A stretch of DNA of 64,000 nucleotides from Porites lobata (Eukaryota > Cnidaria > Anthozoa > Scleractinia > Poritidae). The stretch is taken from the NCBI GenBank assembly GCA_942486035.1, contig CALNXK010000008.1, positions 4,797,501 to 4,861,500 on the forward strand, written 5' to 3'. The notes under the pieces are model-generated. The model was not told the DNA's origin. It saw only the letters and a list, made by a program, of their open reading frames with translations, and did not search any database. Positions within the stretch are counted from its first letter, which is position 1; each line of letters opens with the position of its first letter. Shown here in pieces: positions 54,819-64,000 of the stretch. A program made the position numbers and the translations under genes.

Positions 54819-56350
54819 TGCGGAAAACTAAAAGCCACAAACGTCAATAATGCGTGGGCCAAAGCCACCCAGACCTTGTAGATTGTAGAAAACTGGCGGA
54901 CTGCTGGCTGAATTCTGCCCGTGAAATCAAAACTGAAAATCCAGTTGCATGAAAAATCGCTGAAGATGAATCTAAAAGATGATTTAATGGGTCGGGAATC
55001 GATCAAATACATCGACACCCACAAACATCCGGAGCTGACAATGTAATAATTAGTCTTTTTCTAAATAAAGACGAAAGCGTTGGCTTGTGACGAATTTATC
55101 CTATACTCTCAATTGATCCTTTGCATACTGAATACGAGTCGAGTGGGGCAATATATTCGGGTTATATCATTAAAAGAGGCCTAATTTGAGAGTACTTCCG
55201 TAACGTAACTCTTGGTTTAAATTTCGGTGTCTTCAAATGAGTGGAGCGGTCATGATCAACTTTTTTTTAGTTTGTTTCTCATTTCCTGTAAGAATAGCTC
55301 GTTTCCTTTCAAATGTTAATTCCAAATCAAAAGCGTCACAGTTTCATTGGTAACATTATCTAAAAACGAGTCAAACAATACAAATTACAAAGCATTTCTC
55401 ATTATTCATGTGTTATTTACAAAATGAATGTACTGACTTTTATCAAATACAGAACTTATGCTTCAATTAAATCTACTTTAGCAAAATGATTACGTTATGT
55501 GCGTGTATGAGCTTCGAAAAATTGTATTTTACGGAAGGTAAATAGAACAACAGCACTTTGGTTTTCTAAAATCAACGAGGACTCGAAATATGCCCCCAGT
55601 TTGATATTTCCAAGTAAAATTTTAAATTATTTGCGAAGGGAATTGTTTTGCGTACTTTTCAGTTTCGAATAACAAGTAATTTCCTTTTTGATGCCGCAGA
55701 AATAAGTAAGTACACCATTCTAACAGCATTTTTTGACAAGTTACCCGACTTGTCAAACAAAAGCAAATACTGCGGAAAACGTCTGTTTTTATTCGCATGC
55801 ATTCACGTGAACTTGCTATTATCATTTATTTGCAGAGCCGGCCGCGGTAAATGTGAGAGTTATTTTGCGGCTAGCGAAATACACCTGATTTATTTCAATG
55901 CCTAGTTTGATTTGGTCTTTTAATAGTTGCTCAGCCTGCGTTTACATCTAATATTGAAAAAGAATTGATCGTCCGACTGGAGACTGAGAAAAAAGATATT
56001 TCTGATGAACACCGAGGTCACTTTTGTGGCAAGGAAATGAATTTTTCTTTAGAAACTGTTAATTTAACGAATTCTTGTATTATTCCGTTGTTTAGTCTGA
56101 CCAGAGTCTTTAAAGAGTTTAAAAGCATCTAGGTGTAAATGTCCTACGGACGAGCTGTTGAAGTCCTAAGCGGTGCAATTTTCTTGGTAACGTGATTCGG
56201 AAGGAAAAATAAATTAAATAAATTTTTGAAAACAAGTAGATCAAAGTAAACATAATACTCAAATTCTAAAAATAAAAAAATTTATCTGCGTCTTTGAGGC
56301 ATCGTATAATTAAGAGGGTGAAGTGGAAAAAAAATGCATCCGATTTTTGT
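54819..56350. other. Intergenic region upstream of the GPCR
   Basis: AT-rich sequence that should contain the GPCR promoter and any 5'-UTR exons. I see no TATA box at a persuasive position, no repeat structure of note and no coding frame with recognisable content. Confidence 0.4.
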
Positions 56351-56351
56351 A

Positions 56352-56499
56352 GCCACGTTTGATATGCCGGGAAGCGGGGCAAACAACGTTTTGTTTTATC
56401 AAAAAATCCTGTTTATACAAAGTCGGCCACGTTTGATATGCCGGGTAGCGGAGCAAACCACGTTTTGCTTTATCCAAAAAGCTTGCTTATACAAAGTTA
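56352..56499. repeat. 74-bp direct tandem duplication
   Basis: GCCACGTTTGATATGCCGGG starts both units (56352 and 56426). The units share CAAACAACGTTTTG/CAAACCACGTTTTG and TTATACAAAGT, with about eight differences. Confidence 0.85.
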
Positions 56500-56744
56500 T
56501 ATCGATTACCGTCTACTGAAAAACTCTGATCTCGTCACAAAGGATATGCAACCATCAGAAGACATGAGTACCTTAAGTTACGAGGACATCTCCTCCAACT
56601 TTCTTTTCTTTTCTTCCATAATTTTTCTATTCGTTCATTCAGTTGACTCAATTTGCTCGCTGATACCTTCAAGCCAAGGCTGCTTACCTCGGAAGTCGTC
56701 GTTTAACACTAAGTATTTTTGTTCAAAATATAGCCTGCATTTCC

Positions 56745-57737
56745 GGGGGGTACTCAACAAAGTTTCGTACGGGTACGCTCTGTCCTGAGGTCCAACCCCT
56801 TACCCTTAACGATGCCATTTTTGAAAGAAAGGGTACCCCTTTCACATACTTGACTCGTCCCCAGTCGTCTCTTATCATTTGAGGCGGTCATGGAATGGAA
56901 CGGTCGCAGGAGACTGTTAAGGAATATCGGCGAAGGGGACGATGGGAAAGAAGAGGGAAAAGGAAGAGAGAGTCTCCTCTTTTCGCTCCTTCTCATTTCC
57001 CCGCGCGCGCGCATCTTCTAGGCGCATCCCTCGTTTATATTTAAACAACTCAGTTTAAACTTTCAGTTTTATTTTCCTTTTTCTTTTAGCCCCTGAAGAA
57101 GGTTTGTTTTCAAACCGAAATATTGGGCAATTTGTTGAATATATATTTTTTTGTCTTATTGTTTTGTTTACTTCTTCATAGCCTGTGAACAGACCTTTGG
57201 TCGAGCGGGAAACTGGGAAGAGGGAAAAGCGAAAAGGCCCCTCTGCCCCCTTTCCCTTCCCTATCCTCGCTATTTTTTTCCCAAACAGAGAGCCTGTTCT
57301 TCATGGCTTTGCCGTAAGGATCAGTTTGCCGTTTCATATTTTTCTACAAGTTTAATTTTACTGATCCAGGTCTACAACTGGGAGATCCGGCACCACTCGT
57401 TGGTTTGTTGCTGTGGACTTGCTGATATTTTATATATTTTGACAAAAGAGCCCTTTTAATTGCTGAAAATGCATTGTTTTTAAACTACGAATAAGTCACA
57501 AAACCAGAACGTTTTCTTGACTTTTTCATAGCCTCAAAATTCATCTGTTGGCCCAGGAGCCGATTAGCCTGGTTGGCCCTTTACCTTCAGGCCTTTCATG
57601 CAGACCGTAATGACAGATTCTGCTACCTTTCATATACTTCCCCGGCCGTACTTCAACAAGTGAAATTCCTACCCTTTCATGTACCTGAAGCCTTAAAAAG
57701 GGAGGAGCCTCTCCGTATAGACAATAGGGAGTACCCC
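56745..57737. mobile_element. Repeat bounded by GGGGGTACTC inverted tips
   Basis: CCGGGGGGTACTC at the left and GGGAGTACCCCTCTC at the right are inverted. Both are followed inward by AAAGGGTA-type phrases and CCTTTCA stretches typical of a cnidarian repeat I recognise. Other repeat material sits inside (a hairpin motif at 57090 and pyrimidine-rich CCCTTTCCC near 57250). It may be a composite of several insertions. Confidence 0.45.
57090..57123 (+). repeat. Hairpin motif CCTGAAGAAGG-loop-CCGAAAT
   Basis: GCCCCTGAAGAAGGTTTGTT is followed by TTCAAACCGAAATATTGG, giving a GGTTTG/CAAACC stem with a four-T loop. It has the same design as the motif at 20446. Confidence 0.45.
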
Positions 57738-58242
57738 TCTCTGGGCCTGCGTAGCCGGGCGGGAGTGCGTTTGCCTTTGACAAGACAGTGACAAGATTCT
57801 AAAGATCAGGAGAAAGTGAAATTGAGATTCGGTGAGATGATTTCCTCTCATGGGTCCACCACCAAGAAAGTAGCCTACGCACTCAAAACAGTAAAACAAT
57901 GTCAGTGAAGAAGATTTATTCTACCCCCCTTGGTTCTACTAATAAACTCACGGTTTACCGTAAAAGTGATGAAACCATGCAGTTTAGTTCCAACAGAGAA
58001 TAATGGGACATATTTCTCTCTTACTAGCCTCTAACGGTGATGCAGTTCGTTTCTAATTCCCCTACTCAAACAAGAACTCGGAATCATGGCTTTGCGAAAT
58101 AAGTAAAGAAATGAATGAATAACTACAAGATGGCTCTTGATAACTAGAGAGCAACATCAAAGGAAATGACTTTCCCCTCCCTACCTCTCTATTAGGTATC
58201 TCAGATTTGATAAATTTGTTTCATTTTCCCGCAGTCCCAGAA

Positions 58243-58355
58243 TTGGCTGCCGAGGTAGGTATAGCAAAAGCGCCAAAAAAGTATTTTAAATGAACCGTTC
58301 AATGTAGATGAGGCTCTAGAAGGACTTGTGAAAGTTCACCCCGGATTAAAGCTCG
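58243..58355 (+). pseudogene. Broken duplicate of the TKFC first exon
   Basis: The translation begins at a TTG where the start codon would be, reads LAAEVGIAKAPKKYFK, meets a stop, then after a +1 shift gives NEPFNVDEALEGLVKVHPGL. This parallels NPLNTVDEALEGIVLANPGL (17-36) of the intact protein at 59017. Similarity ends abruptly at about 58355. The start loss, frameshift and truncation show it is a relic. Because it differs in sequence from the neighbour it is probably an older paralogue. Confidence 0.75.
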
Positions 58356-59016
58356 AGTTGGTGACCATTTATTGCAAGCAGGGCGGATGCAAGCGTCCTC
58401 CCAACTCCGCACCACACAGCACAGCACTGGGCCTCTAAGGTCATATATGAGTTGGAGAGAAAGCTACAATCTTGGTCAGAATAAAATGGAACAGCCAACC
58501 CCCATCCCCCCAAATCAAGGATGAAGCCGCGCGACGGGGAAAAACGCTCCATTGGGGGGGGGGGGTCTAGGTTTTCCATTTATTTATTGTAGCCTGCGTA
58601 GCAGGTGTCGAAACGGGTAGGGGATTGGGAGGAAGGGCACAAGGGAGGGAGATTACTCTTTTCTCCCTCTCCCCCACCCCCGCCCTTCCCCTTTTCGCTC
58701 TTGTCACTAAGGCTTTAGAAAACGAAAGCACTGGTCGCTGGCTAGTCCCTGTCAGGAGCCCATAATATGGGCGGCCTGTCCCCGTGACGATCCCGTGGTT
58801 GCCTTCGGGCGATTTCTCAAAATTTTCCAATTTCCCCACCCCTTAACTTCGAATTGAAAAAAGTGTTTTGTATATGTATTTCCCCTTACACCAATTGTTT
58901 TTCCCGCGCGGGACACTTTCATGGATGGCCCGTGTACCTACCCCTGGGGAAATGGACTGTATCGCGCAGTTCGCGCAGCGAAACACCGACCTCGTCCACT
59001 CACCGGCACGTCAAAA

Positions 59017-62000
59017 ATGGCTGATGAAAAAAATTCGGCAACGTCCAAGAAACTGATAAATAATCCTCTGAATACAGTAGATGAAGCTTTAGAAGGGATT
59101 GTGTTGGCAAACCCCGGCCTTAAACTTCTTAAGAATCACCACGTTATCGTTCGAGAAGATGTTGACGAGCTTCGAAAGTCTGGTAAAGTGGCGCTCATTT
59201 CTGGAGGTGGCAGCGGCCATGAGCCTTCGCACGCTGGGTTTATTGGAAAAGGAATGCTTACAGCTGCAGTCGCTGGCGCCGTATTCACTTCTCCTCCAAC
59301 GAAATCGATACTTGCTGCCATTAGAGCCGTAGGCAAAGGGAACAAAGGTGGAACGGTTTTGATTGTGAAGAATTACACTGGAGACCGATTAAGTTTCGGT
59401 TTTGCTGCAGAGAGGGCGAAAGCAGAGGGAATGAAGGTTGAAATGGTAGTGGTCGGAGAAGACTGTGCGCTCACCAGCAAGGATAAAACGGCAGGAAGAA
59501 GGGGTCTTTGTGGAACCGTGCTAATTCACAAGGTATTGTGGAATCCCAACTGGAGCCGGGGGAGCGAGTGGGGCGGGGTGGGTACTGGCGCGTGCCGCTT
59601 TAGTCACAAGATTAGACTTGGGAAAATCATAGCTCAGTCTACAGTTTTATTTGCCTGAAAGTATCATTTGACTACATCTGACAAAATGTTTCAGGGTGAT
59701 TTATTTTCTTGCTGAAATAATTACCAAATTATGCATCAGTCAATTCCACCTGTGCCCAGGCCCCCCCCGGGCAACTGCGGGGCATTTGCCCGCCTTGTCA
59801 GTCCCGGGTGTGGGGCATTTGCAAATTTTGCACTGCCCGGGGGCCGGGCATTTGTCAACCCCCGGGCCATTCCTGAGCTTTTGACACGCACGTGGTTTCC
59901 TATATGAGAATATAACTACAAAGAAGGTTTTAATTGCAAAAATGCAGATTGGCTCATTTGTCAATGACAGGAATAAATAATATTGTAGAGGGTTGTAAAG
60001 GCATGTTCTCGATTTTACATTTATATACGCATTTCTTCATTGCTTTTCAAGTCAGAATTACGTAGCGAAATTGGAGCTATCAATGTGAATCAACGTTTTT
60101 TGGTTATTGAATCTTGTTTCTGATGATATTATTTGAATAACATCCTTTCATATTTATAAAACTATTCATAACATATAACTTTACAGCGCTCTATTAATTT
60201 TAATGTCAATAATTTTATATCAATACTAAAACCATAAACTGGTGCATGTCGTCGCGGCGTGAAGTCTTAATAATTAAGAATCCTTGTGCTATTACAAAGA
60301 AAGGCGTTAATTGAAACAAAAAATCGCACATTAAAATGCTTAAAATGGCACTACTTGACTGCGTGATCACAATGAAAAATGTTGCAGTGTTGACGGAGGA
60401 CGGGCCATTGGCCCTCTTTTTTCGTCCCCACCCCAGGGGATTTGACAGCTCAAGAGTCCCCACCCCCGGGAATTTGCCATCCAAGGCAAAAAAAATGCTA
60501 ATGCCCAGGGGTCAGCCCGGGGGGGGGTGGCTGGGTGCAGGTGGAATTGAGTTTGACTGATGCATTACCAAATTTGACTACTGGAAGGACAGAGGGACAG
60601 GAGCTGAGGTGATTGGGCAAAGCGGAAAATACCATACTATTCTTCAAATTTCCGTTTGGGTGGTGCTTCATGTAAACCCGACTTCTCAAATATCTCTTGG
60701 TCTCTGCATGATTTACACGTGCAATGCATCAGCTCCTCATAATTTTGCATACATTGCACACATACAATTCATGCAAAACAAACAAACAAAAAAACTGCAG
60801 AAATAAAGTTTTCATGAAGAACCACCCAAATGGCAGTCTAAAGAATATTATGGTATTTTCTGCTCTGGCCAATTGGGTGAAAGGATACAGGAGATAGGAG
60901 AGGAGAAGTTCATTCATTAAAAAACAAACAAGAAACAAAAACAAAAAACAAGAAGAATGGTAGTTAGTGAGAGACAAAGGTATGTAACACTGAAGGGTAT
61001 GGTACGGGAGGTGAGAGGCTCTAATCCTCCCACCCTCACCCCCCCCCCCCTCTCCCCTTAAGTGAATAGGACGGCAAACTCATAGAGTTAACATCCCAAT
61101 TAATAACTTTATGCAACTAACATGAGAAAATGATAAACAAGCCCATTACATATTTCTATAGTAGCTGCATATAGCAGGGATTTAAAAAAATGTGAATTCC
61201 AGCTTGTCGGCTGGACAAACCATTCCCATATTTTGCTTGCCTGAGTTAATTGAATGCATGCCTTCTTTAATGGTTTAGTTATACATGTAAGATTGTTTGC
61301 TTGATTCTTAACCATAAAGCAATTGTGTGTGAAAAGGTACTAGCCTGGCAGGAAAATATGGTAGTGCTACAGCTACTGGACAGCACTCTTTTCAACCTCT
61401 ATAGTAGTAGTTATGCCTGGAAATGGCCTTTGCCAAATATTATGAATTATACATCCAGCCATTATGTGTTGGGTATTTGTTAAGTTGTGAATTGCCATGG
61501 ATGAGAGTTCAGAATAGTGTTAAGTGAAAGTCCCGCTGAATGGTAACCTACACTCTTGCAGATTGCAGGCGCTTTGGCAGAGGAGGGGAAATCCCTAGAG
61601 GAAATAACTCGGGTAGCAAAAGCAGCTGCTAATGCTATGGGTATGTAAAATGCAAATCTATACCATTTAAGTTTAATTTTTTTAGTAAATATATAGCAGA
61701 GATATGACTTGATTTACTCTAAGTGTTACCGTATTACTGGAAGCAATAAAGTTGGCATTAATATTGACCCAAGATTATTATTACTTTTTTTCCTTTCGCC
61801 ATTACTAGGAACTATTGGCGTCAGCTTGGCTCCTTGCAGCTTACCAGGATCTGGACCATCCTTTCATTTAGGCAGTGATGAAATGGAACTAGGCCTGGGT
61901 GAGGACTTTGCAGCTTCACATATGGACATTATTTTGTTATAATATTATTATTTTACCTGAACAAAAAACCCTCAAAATGAGAATTTCCTGCTGACCATGC

Positions 62001-62958
62001 AACAACCAACTGAGGAGAATGGGCTGCCTCAATTTCTTCTGACATCCTCAGTGGTTAGACATTCTAGTCTTCTTGGATGAAGGTGTAACACAGATGCTGG
62101 TCTTACAGCTCTTTCACTGATTCTATTGTAATGTAAAACTGTATTTGTATCTATTGTAATGTACTTTTTTTGTAGGAATACATGGAGAACCTGGTGTGAA
62201 GAGAGTCAAGGTAAAGAATGCAAAAATAATGAGCTTCTGTTATTCTGTCACATTTGCGTGTAATTTTACCAGGACTGAACCTCTGTGAAATGACCACATG
62301 TACCCTCATAGTATGACAAATAAAGCTTGATAACAGAGGATGATGATGATTTAGTTTTTTGTCACCTGGGACTCTCATTTGAGAGTCCCAGGTGTAACCA
62401 GTGAAGATTTGGTTAGTGCCCAAGAAACAAAGAATGGTCCCTAAAAAGGTTTAATGATGCTAGAGATGTTTATTCTGTCACATTTAATGTCTGAGACGTT
62501 AAAGTCGTGTTTGTAAAAACGAGAGGACTGAACCTTATTTAAAAATGATTTTTCTGAAAACAGGACTAGGCTCCCTCAGGAGACACTAGACACAGTTGCC
62601 TGCGCCAAAAATGAACTTCTTTATAACAAAGGTTAGTGTTGATGTCCGTCTTGATTTACTGACTTTAATGTTGAGACGTTCACCTGGGACTCTTATTTGA
62701 AGAGTTAAAGTCGTAATAAAGTTGTTCGCCTTTAACCATTTGTTTTACTACCAGACGTTAAATGTCTTAAGACGACTTTGGTCTCAAATGACTTTAAAGG
62801 TTTGACTTTATTAGTTTAAAAGGCACATTATGTTCAGCAATTGTTGATTTATCGTCTTATATTTTAGGTTGAGAAAGCTGATGTTGTTGTGAAAACAATG
62901 ATTGATCACATGACAGACATTCAAAGTGGTGCAACATATAAACTGAGCCTTCAACAAG
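59017..62958 (+). CDS. TKFC: Dihydroxyacetone kinase / triokinase (TKFC family), 5' part
   Basis: Five exons: 59017-59532, 61562-61640, 61809-61898, 62176-62210, 62868-62958, with GT-AG junctions and agreeing phases, giving 270 residues before the window ends; the kinase L domain must lie beyond. This is the DhaK domain: NNPLNTVDEALEGIVLANPG near the start, the SGGGSGHEPSHAGFIGKG loop (62-79), GTIGVSLAPCSLPGSGPSF (199-217), and ELGLGIHGEPG (225-235), whose His231 is the expected covalent anchor for dihydroxyacetone. The enzyme phosphorylates dihydroxyacetone/glyceraldehyde with ATP; animal members also have FMN cyclase activity. I chose the ATG at 59017; an upstream in-frame ATG at 58921 would add 32 residues with no family resemblance. 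Intron 1 carries an 835-bp transposon. Confidence 0.92.
59731..60565. mobile_element. 835-bp element with ATGCATCAGTCAA ends and 9-bp target duplication
   Basis: Left ATGCATCAGTCAATTCCACC and right GGTGGAATTGAGTTTGACTG with ATGCAT are inverted, followed inward by GCCCAGG and poly-C/poly-G tracts. TACCAAATT lies directly outside both ends (59722-59730 and 60566-60574), a perfect 9-bp duplication. Inside, GGGGCATTTGC-type phrases recur. No transposase is present. It inserted into TKFC intron 1. Confidence 0.8.
62363..62394. repeat. Perfect 14-bp hairpin in TKFC intron 4
   Basis: CACCTGGGACTCTC, a four-base loop ATTT, then GAGAGTCCCAGGTG. A degraded second copy (CACCTGGGACTCTTATTTGA) lies at about 62680. 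The surrounding phrases TCTGTCACATTT and AGGACTGAACCT also occur twice (about 62245/62470 and 62270/62525), so the intron contains an old local duplication. Confidence 0.75.
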
Positions 62959-64000
62959 GTCAGGAGTTCACTGTCTTGTTTCATTTTTATTTTACTCTGA
63001 GAGATATTTTCAATCTTATTATTACTGTTTCTCTTTGGTCAATTTGACATCAATTTTGCAGATAATTTTTTTATCTCAGGTAATTTTTGTTTTTCTTTTG
63101 TGTTTGGGTATGGCAATGTATGCTAATGAAGTTGAAACAAGGAAAATTAATAAAAATTACCTGAGATGAAAAATCAACTACAACATCAACATTAATTTTT
63201 ATATTGTTGTGAAAATTTTAGAAAACTGCAGATCTTTCCTCAGCATAATCTTCACTCCAAGATCACAAGACTGCTCAGAGGGCTTTGATGCAATTTTTCA
63301 CTCTTTATGATGTTGATGGCTAGGCAGGCTTCCTCTTAACTCCTACCTAAGATCCTCTCTTTGTCATTCTGCACCACCTGAGACCCTGCGAAATCCTGAG
63401 GATTAATTCTGACTTGCAATAAGGCCTAAACAGCTGCAAGTAGAACATATAGAGAAATTGTGACAGAAGACATTCTTTTTCTATTACTATTACCTTCCAA
63501 AAGCAACGAATTGAAAAAAATCTTTTTAAAGAAAAGTTGTAAAAATCCAAGGGATTGACATGGGCACCCTCTCTGGAAAGGCCTCCTGTTTTGTTTGGGC
63601 TTGCCTGTGTCTCTCCTACCATTTGGAAGGGGAAATGCCTTCTCTTGTCTTTTATTACTCGGTTACATTCGCAAAACGTTTCTTGTCCACTTGCATCTTC
63701 TCCTCTTTACTTCCAAACAGACTTGCTGAAACTCTTGTATATACTTTTATTTGTAATCAATATTATACTAGTATTTATTTATTTTTGTCTTACAGAGGAA
63801 TTCATAAAGGTGCACATGTAATAGGCAACTCTGTCTCCTACTTTGTTTCTCCTAAAAAAATTTTTCAGGATCTGTAGAAACGCAAACCAGGGAGGCCAAC
63901 CTGTAAAAAAGGAGACATCCAAGTCCTCTTGGTCAGCAATCGCCTTTGAACTAAAATAAAGGCACTTAACCCTCTCCTAGATTAAATACTAATTGGGAGT
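62959..64000. other. TKFC intron 5, continuing beyond the window
   Basis: AT-rich sequence with no exon resembling the next DhaK segment, so intron 5 extends past 64000. It includes a diverged inverted pair near 63075 and 63150 (TATCTCAGGTAATTTTTGTT versus AAAAATTACCTGAGATGAAA). Short frames at 63347-63877 on both strands have no family resemblance. Confidence 0.5.

Noticed and set aside
58921..59016. Upstream in-frame start adding 32 residues to TKFC
   Set aside because: The extra residues have no family resemblance, and the ATG at 59017 gives the usual short leader before the conserved NNPLN segment. Alternative use as a targeting leader cannot be excluded.
1..64000. Prokaryotic features (operons, ribosome binding sites, insertion sequences)
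   Set aside because: Split genes with GT-AG introns, an animal GPCR and HYLS1 show eukaryotic nuclear DNA.

Overview
The window reads as nuclear DNA of an anthozoan cnidarian, most likely a stony coral. It is AT-rich. Three of the five recognisable genes are split by GT-AG introns with animal-type exon sizes. The spaces between and within genes are packed with short inverted-repeat elements and a SINE of types I recognise from coral and sea-anemone genomes. The assignment is an inference from gene content and repeat families; no marker gene was compared.

Layout. Bases 1-15053 hold three head-to-tail copies of a unit of about 5.0 kb. Copies differ mainly by homopolymer-length changes and a handful of substitutions. 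Each unit opens with a giant palindrome of about 0.6 kb whose arms contain (CTC)n/(GAG)n runs, and carries a tRNA-like block and an internal 0.9-kb inverted-repeat element. I see no convincing protein gene in the unit. About 600 bp beyond the array lies a single-exon gene (15655-19518, +) for a 1287-residue protein: a stonustoxin-like (MACPF/CDC-related) N-terminal region, two fibronectin type III domains, a P-loop GTPase and a cysteine-rich tail. Bases 19519-30400 are intergenic: a 350-450 bp tandem repeat, a 57-bp element with a perfect 9-bp target duplication, a decayed Tc1/mariner transposase, a palindromic element with TTAA ends and a SINE.

From 30.4 to 52.7 kb sit two head-to-head genes sharing a 413-bp intergenic promoter. 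HYLS1 (centriole/cilium protein, minus strand) could be rebuilt as nine exons giving 328 residues with every intron phase consistent. A secreted/lysosomal RNase T2 (plus strand) could be rebuilt as nine exons giving 252 residues with both catalytic motifs. Their introns are crowded with inverted-repeat elements, a LINE 3' end and a hAT transposase relic. A single-exon class A GPCR (53634-54818, minus) lies tail to tail with RNase T2. The last gene (from 59017, +) is dihydroxyacetone kinase/triokinase (TKFC family); five exons are visible and the rest lies beyond base 64000. A broken duplicate of its first exon lies 0.7 kb upstream.

The genes do not form one pathway. HYLS1 and RNase T2 may share regulation through their common promoter. 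The most unusual parts are the hairpin-headed macrosatellite next to the toxin-like GTPase gene, that gene's domain architecture, the set of inverted-repeat elements with 9-bp target duplications, and an element whose interior has become a 91-bp satellite. Exon models were built by eye from splice consensus, reading frame and remembered family motifs, not by alignment.
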